DNA of 64,000 bases from Rhodococcus tukisamuensis NBRC 100609 (GCF_001894985.1 NZ_BCXG01000008.1:148821-212820); one strand, 5' to 3'. Shown: positions 47,473 to 57,967, numbered from the stretch's first letter. Numbers and translations: made by a program. Notes: generated by a model not told the origin, from the letters alone.

Positions 47473-47960
47473 GCAGTGCGGTCTGCCCCGGGTCCTTCGA
47501 CCCCGTCACCAACGGTCACCTCGACGTGATCGGCCGTGTCGCGGCGCAATTCGACGAGGTCATCGTCACGGTGATGATCAACAAGAACAAGCAGGGCATG
47601 TTCAGCATCGACGAACGGCTCGAGATGATGCGGGAGGCCACCGCCGACCTGCCCAACGTGCGGGTGGACTCCTGGCACGGGCTGCTGGTGGACTACGCGA
47701 AGGCCAACGGCGCCGGCACAATCGTCAAGGGCCTGCGGGGCGCCAACGACTTCGACTACGAGCTGCAGATGGCGCAGATGAACCACAAGCTGACCGGCGT
47801 CGACACGCTGTTCATCGCGACGAACCCGGTCTACAGCTACCTGTCCAGCTCGTTGGTCAAGGAGGTCGCGGCCTTCGGCGGCGACGTCGCCGACATGCTG
47901 CCGGAGAAGGTGCACGAGCGGCTGCTCGCGCGGCTGGCGGAGCGTGCCGCGCAGCGGTAG
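47469..47960 (+). CDS. coaD: Phosphopantetheine adenylyltransferase
   Basis: A 163-aa enzyme for the penultimate step of coenzyme A synthesis. The nucleotidyltransferase motif is CPGSFDPVTNGHLDVIGR (T/HxGH form TNGH), with KGLRGANDFDYELQMAQMN in the active site and YSYLSSSLVKEVA near the end. ATG start overlaps the rsmD stop by 4 nt. Counterpart of kdtB/coaD, Rv2965c. Confidence 0.98.
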   Translation: MSSAVCPGSFDPVTNGHLDVIGRVAAQFDEVIVTVMINKNKQGMFSIDERLEMMREATADLPNVRVDSWHGLLVDYAKANGAGTIVKGLRGANDFDYELQMAQMNHKLTGVDTLFIATNPVYSYLSSSLVKEVAAFGGDVADMLPEKVHERLLARLAERAAQR

Positions 47961-48053
47961 GTCTTCGACACACCGGGCGTGGCGTCGCGTCTGGGGGCGC
48001 GGCTACGGCAGACTGGTAACCGTCACTGTCGCCGTCGGGAATTGGGGTTAGGC

Positions 48054-48818
48054 GTGTACCGGGTATTCGAGGCGCTCGACGAGCTCGTTGCGATCGTGGA
48101 AGAGGCGCGCGGGGTGCCGATGACGGCGGGCTGCGTCGTCCCGCGCGGCGACATGCTCGAACTCCTCGACGACGTGCGCGACGCCATCCCCGGGGAGCTC
48201 GACGACGCGCAGGACGTGCTCGACCACCGCGACAAGCTGGTCGGCGACGCCCGGACCAATGCGGAGCAGACGGTCTCCTCTGCCAACGAGGAGGCCCACA
48301 CCACGCTGGCCGACGCCCGCGCCGACGCGGACCGGATCCTCGCCGACGCCAAGGCCAAGGCGGACCGGATGGTCGCCGAGGCGCAGGCGCACGCCGAGCA
48401 GCTCGTCGGCGACGCCCGCGAGGAGGCGGACCGGACCGTCGCCGACGGCCAGCACGAGTACGACACCCTGACCTCGCGGGCCGCCGCGGAGGCGGAACGG
48501 ATGATCGAGTCCGGCCGGTCCTCGCAGGAGCGGTCCGTCGCGGACGGTCGCGCGGAGCAGGAGCGCCTGGTCTCGGACACCGAGGTGGTCAAGGCGGCGC
48601 ACGCCGAGTCCGCCCGGGTGATCGACGCGGCGCACGCCGAGTCCGACCGGCTCCGCGGGGACTGCGACCTCTACGTCGACACCAAGCTGGCGGAGTTCGA
48701 GGAGTTCCTCACCGGCACCGTCCGCTCGGTGGGCCGGGGCCGTCAGCAGCTGCGGACCGGGACCGGGATCCCGACCTACGACGAGCCCGACGAGCGCCCT
48801 TCCGAGCGTCGCCGGTAG
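48054..48818 (+). CDS. sepIVA: DivIVA-like coiled-coil protein, SepIVA type
   Basis: A 254-aa protein. The first 60 residues (MYRVFEALDELVAIVEEARGVPMTAGCVVPRGDMLELLDDVRDAIPGELD) are the conserved N-terminal region. They are followed by about 150 residues of long Ala/Asp/Glu/Arg coiled coil and a short disordered end. Mycobacterial SepIVA (Rv2927c) is an essential division and polar growth factor; the assignment rests on sequence style and on the neighbours YceD, rnc and mutM. GTG start; no leaderless -10 and only a weak RBS. Confidence 0.88.
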   Translation: MYRVFEALDELVAIVEEARGVPMTAGCVVPRGDMLELLDDVRDAIPGELDDAQDVLDHRDKLVGDARTNAEQTVSSANEEAHTTLADARADADRILADAKAKADRMVAEAQAHAEQLVGDAREEADRTVADGQHEYDTLTSRAAAEAERMIESGRSSQERSVADGRAEQERLVSDTEVVKAAHAESARVIDAAHAESDRLRGDCDLYVDTKLAEFEEFLTGTVRSVGRGRQQLRTGTGIPTYDEPDERPSERRR

Positions 48819-48913
48819 CCGTCCGGCCGGGCACGATTTCCCCTGCAGGCGCCCCATCGCGTACCGTTGAGTGGTTGCCCATTCCGGTTGGTTAGACGAC
48901 GAAAGAGTGTTGC

Positions 48914-49528
48914 GTGTCCTCCCACAGTTCCGGCTCGCCCCGTCTGCACGACGGCGGTTTCGTGTTGGACGTCCGCTCTCTCGGCCGTCGGCCGGGGTCG
49001 ACGCGGACGTTGACCAGGTCGGTGCCCGCCAAGTCCCGGATCGGCCTCGACCTCGTCGCGGTCCCGGTCGGTGCCGAGGTGGAACTGGACGTGCGCCTCG
49101 AGGCCGTCTCCGAGGGCGTGCTGGTCACCGGCACCGTCCGGGCGGACACCGAAGGCGAGTGCTCGCGGTGCCTCGAGCCGTTCACCGGTGAGCTCGACAT
49201 CTACCTCACGGAGCTGTTCGCCTACCCGAACAGCGCCACCGAGGAGACGACGGAAGAGGACGAGGTGTACCGGATCGTCGACGACCTCGTCGACTTGGAG
49301 CCGGCGATCGTCAACGCCGCCGGACTAGAACTTCCGCTGCAGCCATTGTGCAGCGAAGACTGCCAGGGTCTGTGCCCCGAATGTGGGGTCCGCCTGGCGA
49401 TTGCAGAATCAGGGCATGGGCATGAGATACTGGATCCTCGCTGGGCTGCCCTCGCGGGGAAAGTCGACGCTGATGCAGCATCCCAGTCCAGCAAGAGTCG
49501 AGTGAACACCGAAGCCGAGGAGAAGTAG
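48914..49528 (+). CDS. DUF177/YceD family protein
   Basis: A 204-aa protein of the YceD family, linked to 23S rRNA accumulation and almost always encoded before rpmF. Zinc-type cysteine pairs appear: ECSRCLEPF, then [14 protein letters not shown]. The DYP-rich end of other YceD proteins is replaced here by a longer acidic tail. GTG start. TACCGT at 48862 may be a -10 box. Two nt separate it from rpmF, so co-translation is likely. Counterpart of Rv2926c. Confidence 0.93.
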   Translation: MSSHSSGSPRLHDGGFVLDVRSLGRRPGSTRTLTRSVPAKSRIGLDLVAVPVGAEVELDVRLEAVSEGVLVTGTVRADTEGECSRCLEPFTGELDIYLTELFAYPNSATEETTEEDEVYRIVDDLVDLEPAIVNAAGLELPLQPLCSEDCQGLCPECGVRLAIAESGHGHEILDPRWAALAGKVDADAASQSSKSRVNTEAEEK

Positions 49529-49530
49529 AA

Positions 49531-49713
49531 GTGGCTGTCCCCAAGCGCAGAATGTCGCGGTCCAACACCCGGTCGCGTCGCAGCCAGTGGAAGGCCACCG
49601 CGCCGACCCTCATCACGTGCGCGAACCGCAGCTGCGGTGAGAAGACCCTGCCGCACATCGCGTGCCCGGCCTGTGGAACCTACAAGGGTCGTCAGGTCAC
49701 CGCTGCGGTCTAG
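49531..49713 (+). CDS. rpmF: 50S ribosomal protein L32 (zinc-binding form)
   Basis: A 60-aa protein with the start [20 protein letters not shown] and four cysteines in CANRSCG and CPACG, which would form a zinc ribbon (the C+ form that needs zinc). GTG start 2 nt after yceD. Confidence 0.97.
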   Translation: MAVPKRRMSRSNTRSRRSQWKATAPTLITCANRSCGEKTLPHIACPACGTYKGRQVTAAV

Positions 49714-49720
49714 TCGCGCA

Positions 49721-50485
49721 GTGACGAGCAGTACGAGCAAGAGTGCTCCCGCCGGCGGCGAGGAGGGGAAACATGCATCCCTCCTCGCCGCTCTTGGCGT
49801 TGTCCTGGAAGAACCGCTGCTGACGCTGTCGTTGACGCATCGCTCGTACGCGTACGAGAACGGTGGGTTGCCGACCAACGAGCGGCTCGAGTTCCTCGGT
49901 GACTCGGTGTTGGGCCTGACCATCACCGAGAACCTCTACGTCTCCCACCCGGACAAGTCCGAGGGAGAGCTGGCGAAGATTCGCGCCAGCATTGTGAACA
50001 TGCACGCACTCGCGGAGGTCGCGCGGGAGTTGGGCGACGGTGGCCTCGGCGCGCACCTGCTGCTCGGCAAGGGCGAGGAGATGACCGGTGGGCGGGACAA
50101 GCCCAGCATCCTCGCCGACGGAATGGAGTCGCTGCTCGGCGCGGTGCACCTGCAGCACGGCATCGACGTTGCGCGCAGCGTGGTGCTGAACCTGTTCGCC
50201 GGACTGCTCGAGCGGGCGCCGAAGCTCGGTGCCGGTCTCGACTGGAAGACCAGCCTGCAGGAGATCACGGCGGAGCGGGGACACGGAGTGCCCGCCTACG
50301 AGATCACCGCGACCGGACCCGATCACGACAAGGAGTTCACCGCCACCGTGATGATCGCGGGTGCGGCACTGGGCGTCGGGGTAGGCCGGTCCAAGAAGGA
50401 AGCCGAACAGAAGGCTGCCGCGCTCGCCTGGCAGGCCCTCTCCGACAGCGACCCCAAGCCCGGCGACGCGGGCACCGGCGACTAG
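49721..50485 (+). CDS. rnc: Ribonuclease III
   Basis: A 254-aa double-strand-specific RNase for rRNA processing. The signature [14 protein letters not shown] lies at residues 53-66 with catalytic acids E57 and D61, and the second site is [16 protein letters not shown]-terminal dsRNA-binding domain ([21 protein letters not shown] to [16 protein letters not shown]) completes it. The GTG start lies 7 nt after the rpmF stop; the frame continues upstream into rpmF but in a non-family way. Counterpart of Rv2925c. Confidence 0.96.
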   Translation: MTSSTSKSAPAGGEEGKHASLLAALGVVLEEPLLTLSLTHRSYAYENGGLPTNERLEFLGDSVLGLTITENLYVSHPDKSEGELAKIRASIVNMHALAEVARELGDGGLGAHLLLGKGEEMTGGRDKPSILADGMESLLGAVHLQHGIDVARSVVLNLFAGLLERAPKLGAGLDWKTSLQEITAERGHGVPAYEITATGPDHDKEFTATVMIAGAALGVGVGRSKKEAEQKAAALAWQALSDSDPKPGDAGTGD

Positions 50486-50488
50486 CTC

Positions 50489-51349
50489 GTGCCAGAACTG
50501 CCTGAGGTCGAGGTGGTCCGGCGCGGGCTCGACACACACGTCGTCGGTTCCCGCATCGACGCCGTCGAGGTGCTGCATCCCCGCGCGGTCCGACGGCACC
50601 TGCTCGGCGGCGCCGACCTGGCCGCCCAACTCGCGGGCCTGTCGGTCGCCGCGGCGCGGCGTCGAGGCAAGTACCTCTGGCTCGAACTCGCGCCCGGCGA
50701 CCTCGCCGTGGTGGTGCACCTCGGGATGAGCGGGCAGATGCTGGTGCAGCCGCCGGCCGCGCCCCGGGAGAAGCACCTGCGCATCCTGGCGGACCTGGAC
50801 AGTGGGTCGCAGTTGCGGTTCGTGGACCAGCGCACCTTCGGCGGCTGGGCGTTGGCACCGATCGTCGAGGTGGACGGGACGGCACTGCCCGAACCAGTGG
50901 CCCACATCGCGCGCGACCCGCTGGACCCGTTTTTCGACGCGGAGTCGGTCGTTGCCGCGATCCGGGCGAAGGGATCCGAGATCAAAAGGGTGATCCTGGA
51001 CCAGACGGTGCTCTCCGGGGTGGGCAACATCTATGCCGACGAAGCGTTGTGGCGCAGCAAGATCCACGGCAATCGCCCCGCGGACCGGTTGACCCGTCCG
51101 CAGTTGCGGCTGCTGCTGGACTCGGTCACCGAGGTGATGAGTGAGGCGCTGGCCCAGGGCGGCACCTCGTTCGACGCGTTGTACGTCAACGTCAACGGTG
51201 AGTCCGGCTACTTCGACCGGTCGCTGTCCGCCTACGGCCGCGAGGACCGGCCCTGCCCGCGGTGCGGTGCCCCGATCCGGCGCGAGAAGTTCATGAATCG
51301 GTCGTCGTACAGCTGCCCGAAGTGTCAGCCGCGGCCGCGGGGCCGGTAG
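50489..51349 (+). CDS. mutM: Formamidopyrimidine-DNA glycosylase
   Basis: A 286-aa repair enzyme that removes oxidised purines such as 8-oxoguanine. [13 protein letters not shown] at the N-terminus supplies the catalytic Pro1 and Glu2 after Met removal. GKYLWLEL carries the conserved lysine, [11 protein letters not shown] the helix-turn-helix, and the C-terminal zinc finger is CPRCGAPI...SYSCPKCQ. Starts 3 nt after rnc with GTG. Counterpart of fpg, Rv2924c. Confidence 0.96.
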   Translation: MPELPEVEVVRRGLDTHVVGSRIDAVEVLHPRAVRRHLLGGADLAAQLAGLSVAAARRRGKYLWLELAPGDLAVVVHLGMSGQMLVQPPAAPREKHLRILADLDSGSQLRFVDQRTFGGWALAPIVEVDGTALPEPVAHIARDPLDPFFDAESVVAAIRAKGSEIKRVILDQTVLSGVGNIYADEALWRSKIHGNRPADRLTRPQLRLLLDSVTEVMSEALAQGGTSFDALYVNVNGESGYFDRSLSAYGREDRPCPRCGAPIRREKFMNRSSYSCPKCQPRPRGR

Positions 51350-51351
51350 CG

Positions 51352-51375
51352 GCCTCCGTAGAGCCGTCCGGAGGC
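51352..51375 (+). terminator. Hairpin after mutM
   Basis: GCCTCCG pairs perfectly with CGGAGGC across a 10-nt loop, directly after the mutM stop. No U-tract. Probable end of the yceD-rpmF-rnc-mutM unit. Confidence 0.5.
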
Positions 51376-51427
51376 AGTCTCGGCGTACCGTGAGGATCGG
51401 GGTCCGTGAGATGAGGGTGACGATTGG

Positions 51428-53761
51428 ATGCCGGCCTCCGCTAGGAGCAAAGTCGGGAACCTGCCGCTCGATCTGACCAGTTTCGTCGGTCGTCGGCGCG
51501 AGGTGACCGAGGTGAAGCGACTGTTCACGCTCTCGCGTCTGGTGACGTTGACCGGGATCGGTGGCGTCGGCAAGACCCGGCTTGCCCTGCGCGTGGCCGA
51601 GGATTACCGCCGCACGTTCGAGGACGGGGTGTGGTTCGTCGAGCTCGGCGAGCTGCACGACCCGGAGTTGTTGGCGGACACCGTGGTGGCCGCGCTCGGG
51701 CTGCGGGAGCAGTCCGCCAACCCGCCGCGGGCACTTGTGGAGGACTACCTTGTCGGCCGCCGTCTGCTGATGGTGCTGGACAACTGCGAGCACCTGGTCG
51801 GGGCGGTCGCGATGCTGGCGGAGGCGCTGCTGAAGACCTGCCCGGAGTTGTCCGTTCTGGCGACCAGCCGGGAGCCGCTCGGCGTCGGCGGTGAGGTCAC
51901 CATGCGGGTTCAGCCGTTGACGGTCCCGGACCCGGATCAGCCGTCGTCGCTGGAAGGCCTGCCCCGTTACGACGCGGTGGCCCTGTTTGCCGAACGGGCG
52001 GGTGCCGCGGTGCCCGGATTCGGCCTTACCGAGGAGAACCAGCTCACGGTGACCCGGATCTGTCAGCGGCTCGACGGGCTGCCGTTGCCGATCGAACTCG
52101 CGGCGGCGCGGTTGCGGGCAATGTCCGTGCAGCAGATCCTGCAGCGGCTGACGGATCGACTGCAACTTCTGACCATGGGCAGTCGGGGCGCGCCACTACG
52201 GCAGCAGACGCTGCGGCTGTCCATCGACTGGAGCCACGAACTGTGCACGCCGCAGGAGCAGGTGCTGTGGGGCCGCCTCGCGGTGTTCGCGGGCAGCTTC
52301 GAACTCGATGCCGCTGAGGGCATCTGCGCCGGGGAGCAGGTGCCGGACGATCTGATGGACATCGTGGCTTCACTGGTCGACAAGTCGATCCTGATCCGCG
52401 AAGAGGCCGGGGCCGTGGTGCGGTACCGGCTGCTGGAGACTCTCCGCGACTACGGTCGCGAGAAGCTGCAGGAGACCGGCGACTACGCGGCGCTACGTCG
52501 TCGGCACCGGGACTGGTACCAGCAGTTGGTGCAGCGCGCGGAGGATGAGTGGATCGGCCCCCGGCAGCTGGAATGGATCGCTCGCCTCGAGCGGGAGCAG
52601 CCGAACATGCGGGATGCATTGACGTTCTGCCTCACCGAGCCCGGCGAAGGGGACAGCGGCTTGCGTATTGCCGCCGCGCTGTATCCCTTCTGGCTCTCCC
52701 GCGGTCTGCTCAGCGAGGGCAGACACTGGCTGGATCGGGCCCTGGCCTGTCCGGGCGGGCAACCGACCGCGACGCGGGTCGAGGCGCTGTGCGACGACAC
52801 CGTGCTGGCCGTGATGCAGGGCGACATCCGGGAGGGGACTGCACTGACGGACAAGGGGCGTGCCGTCGCCGAGCAGGTCGGGGACGAGTCGACGACGGCG
52901 CTCGTCGACTCTGCCAGTGGGTATCTGGACATCTTTGCCGGCGACCTGCCTCGTGCGGTGCTGTCCCTCGAAGCCGCGCTGGACGTGTTCAGCGCCGGCG
53001 ACGACCCGCTGCGGCGCGTCTCGAGCCTGCTCGGTGTCGCGCTCGCCTCCGGGCTGCGCGGGGACACCCGGCGGGCGATCGTCTGCCACGAGGAGATCCT
53101 CGCGCTCACCAGATCTCGCGGTGAGTCGATGTTCCGGGCCTACTCGCTGTGCTCGCTGGGCCTGGCGGTGTGGCAGCAGGGTGACCCGGTCCGGGGGACC
53201 GAACTGCTCGAGGAGGGGCTGCGGCTCACTCGCCTCATGGACGATCCGCTCACCGCCGCGACATGTCTCGAGGCCCTGGCCTGGATCGCCGCCGAGCATC
53301 ACGAGTCCGAGCGAGCCGCGGTGCTGATGGGTGCGGCCGAGTCGGTGGGGGAGGCGTCGGGCATCAAGGCGCTCGTCATCCCGGGGCTGCACGCCTTTCA
53401 GCGGCGGCGTCGGAAGCAGGCCCGTGCCGCGCTCGGGCCGCGTGGCTTCCAGGCCGCGCTGCGCCGCGGTCGCGAGCTCACCTTCGACGATGCCGTGGTC
53501 TATGCCCTGGGCGAGCATCCGCCGGCCGCGCCGTCGTCGGTGGCGTCGTCTGCGGCAGCAGTCCGACTGACGAAACGAGAACGGCAGGTCTCCGAGCTGG
53601 TCTCGCAGGGGCTGACCAACAAGGCGATCGCCGAGGCGTTGGTGATTTCGCAGCGTACGGCGCAGGGTCACGTGGAGCATGTTCTCGCCAAGCTCGGATT
53701 CACCTCCCGCGCGCAGATCGCGGCCTGGGTCGTCGAGCAGGTCGGGGGCCCACGGACCTGA
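51428..53761 (+). CDS. LuxR-family transcriptional regulator with NB-ARC-type ATPase
   Basis: A 777-aa signal-transduction ATPase regulator. P-loop GIGGVGKT is at residues 43-50, and LMVLDNCEHLVGAVA and the SREPLGVGGE block are typical of AfsR/SARP-like STAND ATPases. A helical repeat region follows (about 400-650), ending in a LuxR HTH (LTKRERQVSELVSQGLTNKAIAEALVISQRTAQGHVEHVLAKLG). Target and ligand unknown. It sits next to the kdp operon, but KdpDE is the obvious kdp regulator. GAGGGTG site before the ATG. Confidence 0.9.
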   Translation: MPASARSKVGNLPLDLTSFVGRRREVTEVKRLFTLSRLVTLTGIGGVGKTRLALRVAEDYRRTFEDGVWFVELGELHDPELLADTVVAALGLREQSANPPRALVEDYLVGRRLLMVLDNCEHLVGAVAMLAEALLKTCPELSVLATSREPLGVGGEVTMRVQPLTVPDPDQPSSLEGLPRYDAVALFAERAGAAVPGFGLTEENQLTVTRICQRLDGLPLPIELAAARLRAMSVQQILQRLTDRLQLLTMGSRGAPLRQQTLRLSIDWSHELCTPQEQVLWGRLAVFAGSFELDAAEGICAGEQVPDDLMDIVASLVDKSILIREEAGAVVRYRLLETLRDYGREKLQETGDYAALRRRHRDWYQQLVQRAEDEWIGPRQLEWIARLEREQPNMRDALTFCLTEPGEGDSGLRIAAALYPFWLSRGLLSEGRHWLDRALACPGGQPTATRVEALCDDTVLAVMQGDIREGTALTDKGRAVAEQVGDESTTALVDSASGYLDIFAGDLPRAVLSLEAALDVFSAGDDPLRRVSSLLGVALASGLRGDTRRAIVCHEEILALTRSRGESMFRAYSLCSLGLAVWQQGDPVRGTELLEEGLRLTRLMDDPLTAATCLEALAWIAAEHHESERAAVLMGAAESVGEASGIKALVIPGLHAFQRRRRKQARAALGPRGFQAALRRGRELTFDDAVVYALGEHPPAAPSSVASSAAAVRLTKRERQVSELVSQGLTNKAIAEALVISQRTAQGHVEHVLAKLGFTSRAQIAAWVVEQVGGPRT

Positions 53762-53856
53762 TCGACCCGTGCCCGCGTAAGGATCGCGTCAACGCACCAG
53801 GTCACGACGTCAGTGAGCCGTAAGGAAGTCACCGACGGGCCGGTATCGGGAGCACT

Positions 53857-53893
53857 GTTCACTGTGGCCCGCCGACGGACGGCGGCAGTGAAC
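53857..53893 (+). promoter_or_regulatory. Inverted repeat upstream of the kdp operon
   Basis: GTTCACTG and CAGTGAAC are exact inverted repeats that enclose CCGCCG/CGGCGG. This can fold as a two-step hairpin or act as a dyad for a regulator such as KdpE. It ends 20 nt before the first ORF of the operon. No clear -10/-35 pair was found. Confidence 0.5.
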
Positions 53894-53913
53894 TGTGTCG
53901 AAGAGGATGCGTG

Positions 53914-54051
53914 ATGGCTGATCTGGCCTACGTGGTATTGATCATCGGTGGCTTCAGCGCGTGCGCGCTGGTGCTGCGCGGACTGCAGGGCAGCGCCCTG
54001 AAGAGCGCCGGTCCGAAGAGCCGTGGTCTGGGGAGCAGGGGGAACCGTTGA
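53914..54051 (+). CDS. Small 45-aa single-helix membrane protein ahead of kdpF
   Basis: MADLAYVVLIIGGFSACALVL gives one membrane helix, then a basic, repeat-derived tail (LKSAG, PKSRG, LGSRG). An RBS (GAGGATG) precedes the ATG, and the stop overlaps the kdpF TTG as TTGA. Similar tiny membrane ORFs precede kdpF in other actinobacteria. It may be an extra Kdp accessory peptide; function unknown. Confidence 0.65.
   Translation: MADLAYVVLIIGGFSACALVLRGLQGSALKSAGPKSRGLGSRGNR
53998..54042 (+). repeat. Three 15-nt tandem repeats in the kdp-upstream ORF
   Basis: Units CTGAAGAGCGCCGGT, CCGAAGAGCCGTGGT and CTGGGGAGCAGGGGG follow each other in frame and make up the C-terminal tail. Confidence 0.75.
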
Positions 54052-54146
54052 CCGCCGCCGGGACCCTCAGCGTGGTGCTGGTCGCTCTCGCGGCCGCGCT
54101 CGTGGTCTACCTGCTCGTCGCACTTCTCGATCCCGAGAGGTTCTGA
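54048..54146 (+). CDS. kdpF: K+-transporting ATPase KdpF subunit
   Basis: A 32-aa peptide with one membrane helix ending in YLLVALLDPERF, the KdpF hallmark. It stabilises the KdpABC complex. Begins with TTG overlapping the upstream ORF stop; kdpA starts 3 nt after its stop. Confidence 0.88.
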   Translation: MTAAGTLSVVLVALAAALVVYLLVALLDPERF

Positions 54147-54149
54147 CAC

Positions 54150-55850
54150 ATGAATCCCGCACTCGCGGCGGGGCTGCAGATCGCGCTGGTGGTCTGTGTC
54201 CTGGCACTCGCATACGTCCCCGTCGGTGACTACATGGCGAAGGTCTACACGACCGACACCGACCTGCGCTCCGGGGACCTGCGGGTGGAGAAGGCGCTCT
54301 ACCGCCTCTGCCGCATCAACGCCCGCACCGAGCAGACCTGGTACGGCTACGCCGCCAGCCTGCTCGGCTTCTCCGCCGCAGGAGTCCTGTTCCTCTATCT
54401 GCTGCAACGCATCCAGGGGGTGCTCCCGCTCGGCGGCGAACTGTCCGGGGTGAGCCCGGCGGTCGCGTTCAACACCGCGGTCTCGTTCGTCACCAACACC
54501 AACTGGCAGTCGTACACGCCCGAGACCACGATGAGCCACCTCACCCAGGCGCTCGGCCTGGCCGTGCAGAACTTCGTCTCCGCGGCCGTCGGCATGGCCG
54601 TCGCGGTGGCGCTGATCCGCGGCTTCGTGCGGGTCTCCCGCGGCTGCGAGGTCGGCAACTTCTGGGTGGACCTGACCCGTGGCACGCTCCGGATCCTGCT
54701 GCCGTTCGCGTTCGTCATCGCGCTGATCCTGTTGAGCCAGGACGTGATCCAGTCGTTCCACAGTGGGTTCTCGTCCACCGGTCTCGACGGCAGCTCGGTC
54801 ACCAACGCCCTCGCCCCGGTGGCCTCCCAGGAGGCGATCAAGGAGCTCGGCACCAACGGCGGCGGCATCCTCGCGGCCAACTCGGCGCACCCGTTCGAGA
54901 ACCCGACACCGCTGTCCAACGTCGTGGAGATCGTCGCGATCCTGCTGATCCCGGTCAGCCTGACCCGCACCTTCGGCACCATGGTCGGCAGCCGGAAGCA
55001 GGGCCTGACCGTGCTCGCGGTGATGGGTGTCCTGTGGGGTTCGCTGCTGGCCGTCACCCTCGCCGCCGAATCCGCTCAGCGCGGCGTCGCCGCCACTGCG
55101 GCCGGCGCCATGATGGAGGGCAAGGAGGTCCGGTTCGGGATCCCCGGGTCCGTGCTGTTCGCGGTGAGCACCACCGGCACCTCGACGGGCGCCGTGAACG
55201 CGGCACACGACAGCTTCTCGCCGCTCGGTGGCGGGGCCCTGATCCTGAACATGCTGCTCGGGGAGATCGCGCCGGGCGGGGTCGGGACCGGCCTCTACGG
55301 CATCCTCGTCCTCGCGGTGGTCGCGGTGTTCGTCGGCGGGCTGCTCGTCGGACGGACTCCCGAGTTCCTCGGCAAGAAGCTCGGCAAACGGGAGATCACC
55401 CTGGCCGCCCTGTCGGTGCTGGTGATGCCGGCGCTGGTGCTGATCGGCACCGGAATCACCGTGATCGCGTCCGCCACGACCGGATTCCTCGGCAACAGCG
55501 GCCCGACGGGCAGCCCCGGGTCCATCCACGGCTTCAGCGAGGTGCTCTACGCCTACGCATCGGCCTCGAACAACAACGGCAGCGCCTTCGGCGGGCTGAC
55601 CGTCACCAGCGACTGGTTCCAGGCCTCACTCGGCCTCTGCATGCTCTTCGGTCGGTTCCTGCCGATCATCTTCGTGCTCGCGCTCGCCGGATCGCTGGCG
55701 TCGCAGAGGAAGTCGACACCCGGCGCCGGCACCCTGCCGACCGCCGGCCCGATGTTCGCCGGACTGCTCACCGGCACCGCGGTTCTCGTCGCGGCGCTGA
55801 CCTTCTTCCCGGCCCTCGCGCTGGGCCCGATCGCGGAGGCACTGCAATGA
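54150..55850 (+). CDS. kdpA: K+-transporting ATPase KdpA, potassium-binding subunit
   Basis: A 566-aa inner-membrane channel-like subunit that holds the K+ selectivity filters. Filter loops include [34 protein letters not shown] and [17 protein letters not shown], all KdpA marks. About ten helices. The stop overlaps kdpB as ATGA. Confidence 0.97.
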   Translation: MNPALAAGLQIALVVCVLALAYVPVGDYMAKVYTTDTDLRSGDLRVEKALYRLCRINARTEQTWYGYAASLLGFSAAGVLFLYLLQRIQGVLPLGGELSGVSPAVAFNTAVSFVTNTNWQSYTPETTMSHLTQALGLAVQNFVSAAVGMAVAVALIRGFVRVSRGCEVGNFWVDLTRGTLRILLPFAFVIALILLSQDVIQSFHSGFSSTGLDGSSVTNALAPVASQEAIKELGTNGGGILAANSAHPFENPTPLSNVVEIVAILLIPVSLTRTFGTMVGSRKQGLTVLAVMGVLWGSLLAVTLAAESAQRGVAATAAGAMMEGKEVRFGIPGSVLFAVSTTGTSTGAVNAAHDSFSPLGGGALILNMLLGEIAPGGVGTGLYGILVLAVVAVFVGGLLVGRTPEFLGKKLGKREITLAALSVLVMPALVLIGTGITVIASATTGFLGNSGPTGSPGSIHGFSEVLYAYASASNNNGSAFGGLTVTSDWFQASLGLCMLFGRFLPIIFVLALAGSLASQRKSTPGAGTLPTAGPMFAGLLTGTAVLVAALTFFPALALGPIAEALQ

Positions 55851-57961
55851 GTGCGCACACCACCCTCGCCGACCCGCGCGACGCGGTCGCGGCACCCGAC
55901 CCGGTCGACGACCACGGGCACGGCCCGCAGCCGGTCAAGGCCGGAATCTTCAGTCCCAGACAGTTGTGGACCGCCCTGCCGGGCGCCTGCCGCAAGCTCA
56001 CCCCACGGCACCAGGCCCGCAACCCGGTGATGTTCGTCGTGTTCGTCGGATCGGTGGTCACCACCGTGATGGCGGCGGTGGATCCGTCGCTGTTCGCGTG
56101 GCTGGTCGCGGCATGGCTCTGGTTCACCGTGCTGTTCGCGAACCTCGCCGAGTCGGTGGCCGAGGGCCGCGGCAAGGCGCAGGCCGCAAGCCTGCGGAAG
56201 GTGAAGCAGGACACCGTCGCCCATCGGATCACTGACAGCGGGTCGGTCGAGTCGGTGCCCGGGACCGAACTGGTCGTCGGTGACCGCGTGGTGGTGGTGG
56301 CCGGCGAGGTGATCCCCGGCGACGGCGACGTCGTCGAGGGCATTGCGACCGTGGACGAGTCGGCCATCACCGGCGAGTCTGCGCCGGTCGTCCGGGAGTC
56401 CGGCGGCGACCGGTGTGCCGTCACCGGCGGCACCATCGTGCTCTCCGACCGGATCGTCGTCCAGGTCACCGCCGCACCCGGGCAGTCGTTCGTGGACCGG
56501 ATGATCGCCCTCGTCGAGGGGGCCTCCCGGCAGAAGACGCCCAACGAGATCGCCCTGAACATCCTGCTCGCGTCGTTGACCGTGATCTTCCTGCTGGCCG
56601 TGGTCGCGGTGGGCCCGATGGGGCTCTACGCCGGCCAGGAACAGGACCCGGTCAAGCTGATCGCGCTGCTGGTCTGCCTGATCCCGACCACGATCGGCGC
56701 GCTGCTCTCCGCAATCGGCATCGCCGGCATGGACCGGCTGGTGCAGCGCAACGTCCTCGCCATGTCCGGCCGGGCGGTCGAGGCCGCAGGCGACATCGAC
56801 ACCCTGCTGATGGACAAGACCGGCACCATCACCTTCGGCAACCGGCAGGCGACCGCGCTGCACCCGGCGCCGGGAGTGAGTGCGCCCGAGCTCGCCGCCG
56901 CGGCGCGGCTCTCCAGCCTGGCCGACGGCACCCCCGAGGGCCGCAGCATCGTCGAACTGGTTGCTCGCGACTTCGGTCTCGCCACCGAGCCGAGCGAGGC
57001 GGAGAAGGCCGCCGAGTTCGTGCCGTTCACCGCGCAGACACGGATGAGCGGCCTGGACATGGCGGGCGAGCGGATCCGCAAGGGCGCCACCGACTCGGTG
57101 CTCAACTGGGTTCGGGTCGCCGGCGGCGTGGCGGATCCGGCGGTCGGTGCCGCGGTCGACGAGATCGCGCGCGGCGGCGGCACCCCGCTGGTGGTGGCGG
57201 TCGACGGTCGGGACGGCGCGCGGGTACTGGGCGTCATCGCGCTCTCCGACGTGGTCAAGCCGGGCATCGCCGAGCGGTTCGCCGAGCTGCGTGCGATGGG
57301 CATCCGCACCGTGATGATCACCGGCGACAACCCGTTGACCGCCAAGGCGATCGCGGCCGAGGCCGGCGTCGACGACTTCATGGCCGAGGCCACCCCGGAG
57401 GACAAGCTCGAGCTGATCCGGAAGGAACAGGATGGTGGCCGGCTGGTCGCTATGACCGGGGACGGCACCAATGACGCCCCCGCGCTGGCGCAGGCGGACG
57501 TCGGCGTCGCGATGAACACCGGGACGTCGGCGGCCAAGGAGGCCGGCAACATGGTGGACCTGGACTCCGACCCCACCAAGCTGATCGAGGTGGTGGAGAT
57601 CGGCAAGCAGTTGCTGATCACCCGCGGGGCCCTGACCACCTTCTCGCTGGCCAACGACCTGGCCAAGTACTTCGCGATCCTGCCCGCGCTGTTCAGCGGG
57701 ATCTACCCGCAGCTCGACGCACTGAACATCATGCGGCTGGCGACGCCGCAGTCCGCGATCGTGTCCGCGGTGATCTTCAACGCCCTGGTGATCGTCGCGC
57801 TGATCCCGTTGGCGCTCAAGGGCGTCCGGTACCGGCCGTCCACGGCGTCGGCGCTGCTGGGACGGAACCTGTTGATCTACGGAGTGGGCGGGATCGTCAC
57901 GCCCTTCGTCGGCATCTGGCTGATCGACCTCGTCGTTCGACTTGTCCCCGGGATTGGGTGA
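55847..57961 (+). CDS. kdpB: K+-transporting ATPase KdpB, catalytic P-type subunit
   Basis: A 704-aa P-type ATPase subunit. The phosphorylated D323 is in MDKTGTIT; the TGES actuator loop (ITGESAPV) and [18 protein letters not shown] hinge are present. A Ser in the TGES-flanking region can be a phosphorylation site in E. coli; not assessed here. Coupled to kdpA by a 4-nt overlap. A longer + frame covering the same region is a shadow. Confidence 0.97.
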   Translation: MSAHTTLADPRDAVAAPDPVDDHGHGPQPVKAGIFSPRQLWTALPGACRKLTPRHQARNPVMFVVFVGSVVTTVMAAVDPSLFAWLVAAWLWFTVLFANLAESVAEGRGKAQAASLRKVKQDTVAHRITDSGSVESVPGTELVVGDRVVVVAGEVIPGDGDVVEGIATVDESAITGESAPVVRESGGDRCAVTGGTIVLSDRIVVQVTAAPGQSFVDRMIALVEGASRQKTPNEIALNILLASLTVIFLLAVVAVGPMGLYAGQEQDPVKLIALLVCLIPTTIGALLSAIGIAGMDRLVQRNVLAMSGRAVEAAGDIDTLLMDKTGTITFGNRQATALHPAPGVSAPELAAAARLSSLADGTPEGRSIVELVARDFGLATEPSEAEKAAEFVPFTAQTRMSGLDMAGERIRKGATDSVLNWVRVAGGVADPAVGAAVDEIARGGGTPLVVAVDGRDGARVLGVIALSDVVKPGIAERFAELRAMGIRTVMITGDNPLTAKAIAAEAGVDDFMAEATPEDKLELIRKEQDGGRLVAMTGDGTNDAPALAQADVGVAMNTGTSAAKEAGNMVDLDSDPTKLIEVVEIGKQLLITRGALTTFSLANDLAKYFAILPALFSGIYPQLDALNIMRLATPQSAIVSAVIFNALVIVALIPLALKGVRYRPSTASALLGRNLLIYGVGGIVTPFVGIWLIDLVVRLVPGIG

Positions 57962-57967
57962 GCTGTA

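Noticed and set aside
53762..53913. c-di-AMP (ydaO-type) or K+ riboswitch before kdp
   Set aside because: The gap is only 152 nt and lacks the conserved ydaO blocks; only a simple inverted repeat is present.
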